Below are positions 1 through 5,488 of a DNA stretch of 18,791 nt, piece by piece. The notes under the pieces are model-generated. The model searched no databases, was not told the origin of the DNA, and was given only the letters and a program-made list of their open reading frames with translations. A program made the position numbers and the translations under genes. Position 1 is the stretch's first letter; each line of letters begins with the position of its first letter. The DNA comes from CAXSEF01 sp964236695. Lineage in GTDB: Bacteria; Pseudomonadota; Alphaproteobacteria; Acetobacterales; Acetobacteraceae. Location of the stretch: NCBI GenBank assembly GCA_964236695.1, contig CAXSFU010000062.1, forward strand, positions 1 to 18,791, in the 5' to 3' direction.

Positions 1-60
1 CCCCTACAAGCCGCGCGGCCCGAAGGCCGAGGCAATTTCAAAGTGAGACACTACCCAGCG

Positions 61-302
61 GTCGAAAGCCTTGACCCGGTGAGGCAAGCAAGGCTGGGCT
101 TTGCCCAGACCCGCCAGGCGTAGGTGGCCAAAGGTTCCGACGATCCGCCTGGATCGTTGGAAAGGCCACCGGAGGGAGCCGCCCCTGGACCGGCTTGACT
201 TAAGGAGTGGATTCCAAAGGCTCGGCCTTTGGCGGGGTCCAGGGGCAGCGCCCCTGGCCTTCCTGTCCTGAGCAGTCAGGGCAACCAACCGCCGGTACCA
301 GC
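61..302 (+). repeat. Mosaic palindromic intergenic repeat, copy A
   Basis: This is a member of a dispersed repeat family found six times in the window. It opens with a block containing GCAAGCAAGGCTGGGCT, then a TGCCCAGACCCGCCAGG block. The nested palindrome at 123-170 (shared with copy D) comes next. A CTTAAG-containing spacer near 198 follows, then a CCAAAGG/CCTTTGG hairpin and a CCAGGGGC/GCCCCTGG hairpin. The right flank (GGCAACCA...CCGCCGG) is also found in copy F at 18366-18382. It lies directly upstream of the HldE-like gene. No protein function is seen. An open frame from TTG at 229 runs through part of it into the gene, but I consider that incidental. Confidence 0.85.
123..170. repeat. 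Nested palindrome module (A copy)
   Basis: The outer arms GGTGGCC (123-129) and GGCCACC (164-170) enclose the inner arms TCCGACGATCC (136-146) and GGATCGTTGGA (151-161), with a GCCT loop. The same module recurs at 14140-14187. The single inner mismatch here would be a G-U wobble in RNA. This suggests a structured RNA or cruciform module within the larger repeat. Confidence 0.8.
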
Positions 303-435
303 AGGGTTGTCAGAGTCTTCGGGCAACTGCATCCCAGACCGGCAAAGGGCCTGTGGCCGACGCGCGCCGACGGTCCGGAGCAAGGATCGTGCAACCTGCT
401 TGCCTTGCGCCGGTCGGGACAGTACCTCTGGTCGA
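303..435. other. Leader region without a recognised feature
   Basis: These are about 130 bases between repeat copy A and the chosen start of the HldE-like gene. I see no convincing promoter, no strong ribosome binding site and no small gene. An open frame passes through it, but the translation resembles nothing I know and the neighbouring repeat argues against coding. Confidence 0.4.
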
Positions 436-1836
436 ATGCAAGGGTGCGAGACCGGCGCCGGGGCTCCCGACGCAGAGCTGACCGACGCGATACGCCGCCT
501 GTCCCGCGCCAGCGTCATGGTGGTCGGCGACGTCATGCTCGACCGCTACGTCTACGGCAGCGTGTCGCGGATTAGCAAGGAAGCGCCCACCCCGGTGCTG
601 GCGGTGAAGCGCGAGCTGGCCATGGCGGGTGGTGCGGGCAACGTGGTCCGCAACCTGACCGGGCTTGGCGCCGCGGTGGCGTTCGTCTCTGTGGTGGGCG
701 ACGACCAGGCCGGGTCGGACCTGACGGGGCTGATCGGCGGGCAGCCCAACGTGGAGCCGTGGCTGCTGGTGCAGGGGTCGCGCTGCACCACGCAGAAGAC
801 GCGCTACATGGCGCGCGGGCAGCAGTTGCTGCGCTCGGATCGCGAGGACGTCTCGCCGGTGCATCCGAAGCTGGTGGAGCGGATGCTGCGCATCACCGGC
901 GACGCGATGGCGGCGACGTCGGTCAGCGTGCTGTCGGACTACGGCAAGGGCGTGCTGGCGGGCGGCACCGCAAGCGCGATCATCGCGGCGGCCAGGCAGG
1001 CGGGGCGGCCGGTGGTGGTCGATCCGCAGGGGGTGGAGTACAAGCGCTACGAGGGTGCCGACCTGGTGTGCCCGACGCTCGACGAACTGGCCGAGGTGAT
1101 GGGCGAGCCGGTCCTCACCGAAGTGGCCTGCGAGGCGGCGGCCTCGAGGCTGCGCCTGAAGTACGGGCTGGGCGCGGTTGCGGTGAACCGGGCGTCGCGT
1201 GGCCTGACCCTGGTGGACAGGGACGGGGCGCTGCACCTGCCCTCGCTGGCGGCGGAGGCCTTCGAGGCGACGGCGGCGAACGACACCCTGGTGGCGGCGA
1301 TGGCGGCGGGGCTGGCGATCGGCCTGCCGCTCAGGGTTGCGGCGCGTGTGGCCAACCTGGCGGCCGGCGTCGTGCTGGCACAGGCGGGGCTCGCGGTGGC
1401 GCAGGAGGCGGACCTGCTCGCGGCGCTGGCGCCACAGGGCGTGGTGCCGAAGAAGGTGGTCTCGCCCCAGCTCGCCACGGAGCAGGTCGAGCGGTGGCGG
1501 CGCATGGGGTGGCGCACCGGCTTCGCCCCCGGGTCGGAAAGCGGCGGGCTTGACGCCCGCCGCGGCGGCGACCTGCGGCTGATGGAGCAGGCCCGCACGG
1601 CGTGCGACCGGCTGATCGTCGGGCTGTTCCACGACCCGGCGCGTGACGGCGATGTCCCGCCCGCCGCGGCGGCGCTCGCCGGCCTGCGCGAGGTCGATCT
1701 GGTGTGCCTGTATCCGGCGCATTCCGCGGACGACACGCTGCGGGCGCTGCGCCCCGAGCTTCTCGTCGAGCGCGAGCCGAGCTCGGCCGTGGCGGTGTTG
1801 CGGAGCTGGGGAGGCGAGGTCCTGGTGGCCGAGTAG
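436..1836 (+). CDS. HldE-like (RfaE) PfkB-family protein with degenerate active sites
   Basis: The 466 residues have the domain order of bifunctional HldE, which phosphorylates D-glycero-beta-D-manno-heptose 7-phosphate and then adenylylates the 1-phosphate for lipopolysaccharide core synthesis. The kinase half is clear: VVGDVMLDRY (29-38), SRISKEAPTPV (44-54), GGAGNV (65-70), ARGQQLLRSD (126-135), LSDYGKG (166-172) and VDPQG (195-199). However, the ribokinase-family GAGD anion hole is AAND (280-283). In the C-terminal half the nucleotidyltransferase NGCFD and HxGH signatures are absent; the position equivalent to HPGH reads RGGD (376-379). The QAR...DRLIVGL block (385-397) still marks the domain. 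The KGxDY motif and the GxSTT end are missing too. I chose ATG 436 because it leaves about 26 residues before the first kinase strand; no good ribosome binding site is visible. It is probably a divergent paralogue or pseudoenzyme rather than a working HldE. Confidence 0.8.
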   Translation: MQGCETGAGAPDAELTDAIRRLSRASVMVVGDVMLDRYVYGSVSRISKEAPTPVLAVKRELAMAGGAGNVVRNLTGLGAAVAFVSVVGDDQAGSDLTGLIGGQPNVEPWLLVQGSRCTTQKTRYMARGQQLLRSDREDVSPVHPKLVERMLRITGDAMAATSVSVLSDYGKGVLAGGTASAIIAAARQAGRPVVVDPQGVEYKRYEGADLVCPTLDELAEVMGEPVLTEVACEAAASRLRLKYGLGAVAVNRASRGLTLVDRDGALHLPSLAAEAFEATAANDTLVAAMAAGLAIGLPLRVAARVANLAAGVVLAQAGLAVAQEADLLAALAPQGVVPKKVVSPQLATEQVERWRRMGWRTGFAPGSESGGLDARRGGDLRLMEQARTACDRLIVGLFHDPARDGDVPPAAAALAGLREVDLVCLYPAHSADDTLRALRPELLVEREPSSAVAVLRSWGGEVLVAE

Positions 1837-1842
1837 GGCGGC

Positions 1843-1875
1843 GTGGCGGCAGGGCAGGGCCGGTCCTGCCGCCAC
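1843..1875. terminator. Candidate bidirectional hairpin between convergent genes
   Basis: A perfect 11-base inverted repeat, GTGGCGGCAGG (1843-1853) and CCTGCCGCCAC (1865-1875), has an 11-base loop. It starts 6 bases after the HldE-like stop codon and faces the convergent mmcB gene. There is no T-tract on either side, so it is not a classical intrinsic terminator. It could still block read-through or protect 3' ends. Confidence 0.4.
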
Positions 1876-1919
1876 TGCGCGCCGCCGGGTGTCGGCTGAT
1901 GCGGCGCCGGATCGCGCGG

Positions 1920-2417
1920 CTACTCCGCCCGCAGCGCGGCGCGCAGTGACGAGGTGATGGCGGGGTCGTCCAGCCGGGCCAGCCGCCGGGCGGCAATGGT
2001 GGCGAAGCGCTGCAGCAGGGCGCGCCGGCGGGCGGTGGCGAGCGGATGGCGGGGCGCGGGGCGGATCAGGTCGGCCTCGCCCTGCTCGGCCACGATCAGC
2101 CCGACCTCGTCGGGCAGGATGTCACGCGGGAAGTCGCCGTCCACCGCGAAGAACAGCTCGTCGCTGTACTCCCGGTACTCCGGCCACTTCGCGTCGACCA
2201 GGAAGTCGCGGGCGCCCGACTTCACCTCGATGCACACGAAGCCGCCGTCCGGGCGCAGGGCCAGGATGTCCGCGCGCCGCGAGTTCGGCAGCGGCACCTC
2301 GTGCAGCACCACCCAGGACAGCATCTCGCACAGGCGGCTGGTGGCGCGGCGGATGGCGAGCGCGCGTTCCGGCAGCAGCGGCGGCGGCAGGTCGGCAACC
2401 GGGGGAGGCTCATCCAT
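1920..2417 (-). CDS. mmcB: MmcB family DNA repair protein (putative endonuclease)
   Basis: The 165 residues match the MmcB/DUF (COG5321) family known from Alphaproteobacteria. The Caulobacter member is SOS-regulated and contributes to mitomycin C resistance. A PD-(D/E)xK-like nuclease signature is visible: RADILAL with Asp50, then CIEVKSG with Glu64 and Lys66, followed by the family block DFLVDAKWPEYREYSDELFFAV split over 71-92. Start ATG 2417 overlaps the end of the upstream uracil-DNA glycosylase gene by 8 bases. It has AGGAGA about 9 bases upstream, which points to translational coupling. A longer frame reaches 2564, but that part lies in the coding region of the upstream gene and looks unnatural. 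Nuclease activity is inferred from the motif only. Confidence 0.88.
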   Translation of the reverse strand: MDEPPPVADLPPPLLPERALAIRRATSRLCEMLSWVVLHEVPLPNSRRADILALRPDGGFVCIEVKSGARDFLVDAKWPEYREYSDELFFAVDGDFPRDILPDEVGLIVAEQGEADLIRPAPRHPLATARRRALLQRFATIAARRLARLDDPAITSSLRAALRAE

Positions 2418-3078
2418 CGGCGAGCGTCTCCTGCACGCGGCGCCGCAGCTCCGGGAGCACCTCCTGGCCGAACCAGGGATTGCGGCGTTCCCAGATGCCG
2501 GTGCGCCACGAGGGATGGGGCAGGGGGAAGCGGTCCGGCCCGAAGCTGCGGAACGCGCGGACACGGTCGGTCATCGCGCCGGGGCCGAGCGCCCAGCGCT
2601 GGGCGTGGCTGCCGACCAGCAGGGTGAGCCGGATCCGCGGCATGGCGGCGAGCAGGGGCGCGCGCCAGATCGGCGCGCATTCCGGGCGCGGCGGCGCATC
2701 GCCGCCGTTCGGCAGCCGGCCCGGATAGCAGAACCCCATCGGCAGGATGGCGACCTGGGCCGGGTCGTAGAACACGGCCTTGCCCAGGCCGAGCCAGGCG
2801 CGCAGGCGATCGCCGGACGCGTCCCAGAACGACAGGCCGGCGAGATGAACCCTGGTGCCGGGCGCCTGGCTCGCGATCAGCAGGCGGGCGGTGGCGGAGA
2901 CGTGCAGGATCGGCCTCGGACCCAGCGGCAGGTGGGCGGCGCAAACCCGGCAGTCCCGCGCCTCGGCGGCGAGCCGCTCGATGTCGGCGCCGGGCGTCGG
3001 GCTGCCGGTTCCGTCCGCCGCGTGCGGCGGCGATGGTGTCAGCGCAGGGTGCGGCGGTGCGATCGGGTGGTCCGGCAC
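2410..3078 (-). CDS. Uracil-DNA glycosylase family protein (family 4/5 type, probable 4Fe-4S)
   Basis: The 222 residues belong to the uracil-DNA glycosylase superfamily, which removes damaged or deaminated bases. The first active-site loop is ASQAPG (69-74) followed by SFWDASGDRLRAWLG, typical of the proteobacterial COG1573 branch. The C-terminal loop is LPHPSWR (186-192), followed by WERRNPWF. Four cysteines at 43, 46, 117 and 134 have the spacing of the iron-sulfur cluster ligands of family 4 enzymes (CxxC, about 70 residues, C, about 16 residues, C). The start is GTG 3078, only 3 bases after the stop of the upstream PCuAC-like gene. The first 30 residues are Pro-rich and could be non-conserved. 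Substrate choice (uracil or other lesions) cannot be told from sequence. Confidence 0.88.
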   Translation of the reverse strand: MPDHPIAPPHPALTPSPPHAADGTGSPTPGADIERLAAEARDCRVCAAHLPLGPRPILHVSATARLLIASQAPGTRVHLAGLSFWDASGDRLRAWLGLGKAVFYDPAQVAILPMGFCYPGRLPNGGDAPPRPECAPIWRAPLLAAMPRIRLTLLVGSHAQRWALGPGAMTDRVRAFRSFGPDRFPLPHPSWRTGIWERRNPWFGQEVLPELRRRVQETLADG

Positions 3079-3081
3079 GGG

Positions 3082-3525
3082 CTAGGGGGCGCCCTCCTGC
3101 ACCCCGGCCTGCACGATCTGCTCGCCGGACAGCTGAAAGGTGACGGTGCAGGGCAGCACGTCGCTGACCGCGATGGCACGGCGGAGGTCGTGCAGCACGA
3201 TCTCCCAGCCGCCGGACTTGAGGACGATGGCCTTGCGGGCCGGAACCTCGAAGCCTTCGACCTGGTGCAGCTCGGTCGAGCCTTCCCGCACCGGGGCCTC
3301 GAAGGTGACGGAGCCGGCGTCGGGGCAGGCAGCGCGGATCAGGTGGTCGGTGACGTCGCCGTTGTTGGTCACCGTCATCGACAGCACCGCGGTGCCGCCC
3401 TTCGGCTGCGGCGTGGTGAGCGGGTCGGACACCATGATCGGGCCGACGACGGGGCCGGCCGCGTGCGCGGGCACGGCGAGCACGGCGATGGCCAGGACGG
3501 TGAGGGCAGGGTCACGCCAGCTCAT
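3082..3525 (-). CDS. PCuAC (copper chaperone)-like periplasmic protein lacking the usual ligands
   Basis: The 147 residues start with a signal peptide (MSWRDPALTVLAIAVLAVPAHA, cleavage likely after 22). A small beta domain follows with the layout of the PCuAC/DUF461 family, which passes copper to cytochrome oxidase. Visible family features are the TVTNNGDVTDHLI strand pair (51-63), the EVPARKAIVLKSGGWEIVLHDL block (93-114) and the closing LPCTVTFQL strand (124-132). The usual His/Met copper ligands are not where expected: the VELH-type position reads VTFE, the MxM-type position TELH, and the GGxHxM position GGWEIV. Two cysteines (67, 126) could form a disulfide. Start ATG 3525 gives the clean signal peptide and overlaps thpR by 14 bases, with GAGG upstream. 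It may be periplasmic with a non-copper role. Confidence 0.72.
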   Translation of the reverse strand: MSWRDPALTVLAIAVLAVPAHAAGPVVGPIMVSDPLTTPQPKGGTAVLSMTVTNNGDVTDHLIRAACPDAGSVTFEAPVREGSTELHQVEGFEVPARKAIVLKSGGWEIVLHDLRRAIAVSDVLPCTVTFQLSGEQIVQAGVQEGAP

Positions 3526-4045
3526 ATTCGACCTCGGGAGTGTAGACGGACTGCTCCTTGCCCAGGCGGGAGCTGAAGAGGGTGAAGTGCGCCACGGGCA
3601 CGGGGTCGGCGCGGAACAGGTTGTGCGCGGCGATCCACCCCGCAAGCTCGTCGGGCGAGGTATTGTGGATGCGGCCCAAGGTGATGTGCGGGGAAAAGCG
3701 GCGGCGCTCCGGCTCCAGCCCTGCCCGCTGCAGCGCCGTCTCGATCCTGGCCTGCAGGTGGTCCAGCGCCGGGTTGCGCTCCACGGCCGCCCAGAGCGAG
3801 GCGGGCTTGCCGGGCCTGGCGAACACGCCCACGCCGCGCACCACCAGGTCGAAGGCGCGCGCCTGCACGCCGGCGAGCGCCACGTCGGCGTCCTCCGCCA
3901 CGTGGCGCGGCAGCTCGCCCAGGAAGCGCAGGGTCAGGTGGTGGTTCTCCGGCGGCTGCCAGCGCGCGGCCTTGAGACCTCCGGCAAGACCCGTCAGGCG
4001 CTCGCGCAGCGTCCAGGGCAGGTCGACGGCGACGAACAGCCTCAC
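3512..4045 (-). CDS. thpR: RNA 2',3'-cyclic phosphodiesterase (2H family, LigT/ThpR)
   Basis: The 177 residues form a 2H phosphoesterase that opens 2',3'-cyclic phosphate ends of RNA to 2'-phosphates. Members were first described as 2'-5' RNA ligases. Both catalytic HxTx motifs are intact: HLTL (36-39) and HITL (120-123). The N-terminal MRLFVAVDLP and the RFSPHITLGR block are typical of the family, and length is normal. The start is GTG 4045. Its 3' end overlaps the PCuAC-like gene by 14 bases and the esterase gene ends 52 bases upstream, so a polycistronic unit running from the esterase to mmcB is likely. Confidence 0.92.
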   Translation of the reverse strand: MRLFVAVDLPWTLRERLTGLAGGLKAARWQPPENHHLTLRFLGELPRHVAEDADVALAGVQARAFDLVVRGVGVFARPGKPASLWAAVERNPALDHLQARIETALQRAGLEPERRRFSPHITLGRIHNTSPDELAGWIAAHNLFRADPVPVAHFTLFSSRLGKEQSVYTPEVEYELA

Positions 4046-4097
4046 GGCGCGGGAGTGGCGACGGCCCGTGCCGCTGTCGGCCGCGCGGCGACGGCGG

Positions 4098-4754
4098 TCA
4101 CTGCGCGGGCACCTCGGCCAGCAGCCGCTCGACCAGTGGCAGCAGGCGGGCGACGATGATCGCCACGCCCTGCGCGGTGGGATGCAGGCCGTCCGCCTGC
4201 TTCAGGGACGGGTCGAGCGCCACGTCCTGCAGGAAGAACGGATCATAGAGCAGGCCGGGCCGCCGGCTGAGCGTGTCGAAGACGGCGCGGAACGCGTCGT
4301 CGTAGGTCCTGCCCAGGTTGGGCGGCGCGTACATGCCGGACAGCAGCGTCGGGATGTGGCGCGCCGCCAGCCGGTCGAGGATCGTGGCGAGATTGGCCTG
4401 CATCGCCGCGGGGTCGAGGCCGCGCAGGCCGTCGTTGGCGCCAAGCTCGACCAGCGCGCAGTCCGGATCGTCCGCCAGCGACCAGTCCAGGCGGGCCACG
4501 CCGCCGGCCGAGGTGTCGCCGGACACGCCGCCGTCGAGGATGGTCACGTCATGCCCGGCCTTGCGCAGCGCGGCCCCGAGCTGCGCCTCGAAGCCGTCCT
4601 CGTGGGGCAGGCCGTAGCCCGCGGTCAGCGAGTCGCCGAAGGCGAGCAGGCGAATCGGCCGGGCGGAGGCGGCGGCGCACAAAAGCGCCAGGAGCAGGAA
4701 GCCGGCCGCCGCGGCCTTCGCCAGCCCGATGTGGGCGCCATATGCTGCACCCAT
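4098..4754 (-). CDS. tesA: SGNH-family arylesterase / acyl-thioesterase I (TesA-like)
   Basis: The 218 residues are a periplasmic SGNH hydrolase. All blocks are present: FGDSLTAGYGLP with nucleophile Ser42 (39-50), GVSGDTSAGG with the oxyanion Gly (76-85), GAND (105-108) and DGLHPT with Asp188/His191 (188-193). The hydrophobic stretch at about 17-29 followed by ASA is a signal peptide. The closest E. coli counterpart is TesA, also divergent from ybbA-ybbP. The only good in-frame ATG before the signal peptide is at 4754. That places it in the same CCATGG as the start of the divergent ABC gene, so the exact 5' end is less certain than the identity. It is probably the first gene of the minus-strand cluster. 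Confidence 0.9.
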   Translation of the reverse strand: MGAAYGAHIGLAKAAAAGFLLLALLCAAASARPIRLLAFGDSLTAGYGLPHEDGFEAQLGAALRKAGHDVTILDGGVSGDTSAGGVARLDWSLADDPDCALVELGANDGLRGLDPAAMQANLATILDRLAARHIPTLLSGMYAPPNLGRTYDDAFRAVFDTLSRRPGLLYDPFFLQDVALDPSLKQADGLHPTAQGVAIIVARLLPLVERLLAEVPAQ

Positions 4755-5466
4755 GGACACAGCCACTGCTTCCCTCGCTTCCGCCCCCGCCACCACGGGG
4801 GCGCCGCTGGTGCAGGTCCGTGACCTGAGGCTGACGGTGCCTTCGGCGGCAGGGCCGGTCAACATCCTCAATGGCGTCACCATGGAGGTCGGAGCAGGCG
4901 AGGCGCTCGGCATCGTGGGACCTTCCGGCTCTGGCAAGACCAGCCTGCTGATGGTGCTGGCCGGGCTGGAACGCGCGAGCGGCGGCGAGGTGCGCATCGC
5001 CGGCACGCTCGTCACCGGGCTGGGCGAGGACGCGCTGGCGCGGTTCCGGCGCGACACCGTGGGCATCGTGTTCCAGGCATTCCACCTGATCCCGGCGATG
5101 ACGGCGCTCGAGAACGTGGCGGTGCCGCTGGAGCTGGCCGGCGCGCGAGATGCCACGGCGCGGGCCAGGGACAGCCTGGCCGCGGTCGGGCTCGGGCACC
5201 GGCTGACGCACCTGCCCGGGCAGCTCTCCGGCGGCGAGCAGCAGCGCGTGGCGCTGGCCCGCGCCTTCGCGCCGCGGCCGCGCCTGCTGCTGGCCGACGA
5301 GCCGACCGGCAACCTCGATGGGGCGACCGGGCAGGTGGTGATGGACCTGCTGTTCGACATGCAGGCCCGCGAAGGCACCACGCTGATGCTCATCACCCAC
5401 GACCCCGGGCTGGCGGCGCGCTGCGGGCGGCAGGTCCGCGTCGCCGACGGGCGGGTGTCGGCGTGA
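4753..5466 (+). CDS. ybbA: ABC transporter ATP-binding protein (YbbA/LolD type)
   Basis: The 237 residues are an ATPase of the MacB/LolD group. Walker A is GPSGSGKT (56-63), the Q-loop is VFQAFHLIP (106-114), the signature is LSGGEQQR (158-165), Walker B with D-loop is LLLADEPTGNLD (178-189), and the H-loop is ITHD (214-217). It is followed after 22 bases by the FtsX-type permease with which it should form one transporter. An in-frame ATG at 4729 would add eight residues. I prefer 4753, but neither has a good ribosome binding site. The substrate is unknown; in E. coli the pair is linked only by neighbourhood to the esterase. Confidence 0.92.
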   Translation: MDTATASLASAPATTGAPLVQVRDLRLTVPSAAGPVNILNGVTMEVGAGEALGIVGPSGSGKTSLLMVLAGLERASGGEVRIAGTLVTGLGEDALARFRRDTVGIVFQAFHLIPAMTALENVAVPLELAGARDATARARDSLAAVGLGHRLTHLPGQLSGGEQQRVALARAFAPRPRLLLADEPTGNLDGATGQVVMDLLFDMQAREGTTLMLITHDPGLAARCGRQVRVADGRVSA

Positions 5467-5488
5467 GCGGCACGGCAGGGGCGCCGCG

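Noticed and set aside
229..435. An extended N-terminus for the HldE-like protein from TTG 229
   Set aside because: The extension runs through repeat copy A and has no resemblance to HldE N-termini. The open frame is an effect of high GC content.
1954..3576. A long plus-strand open frame across the mmcB/UDG/PCuAC-like genes
   Set aside because: It is antisense to three genes with recognisable families, has a low-complexity Arg/Gly/Ala composition, and shows no motif.
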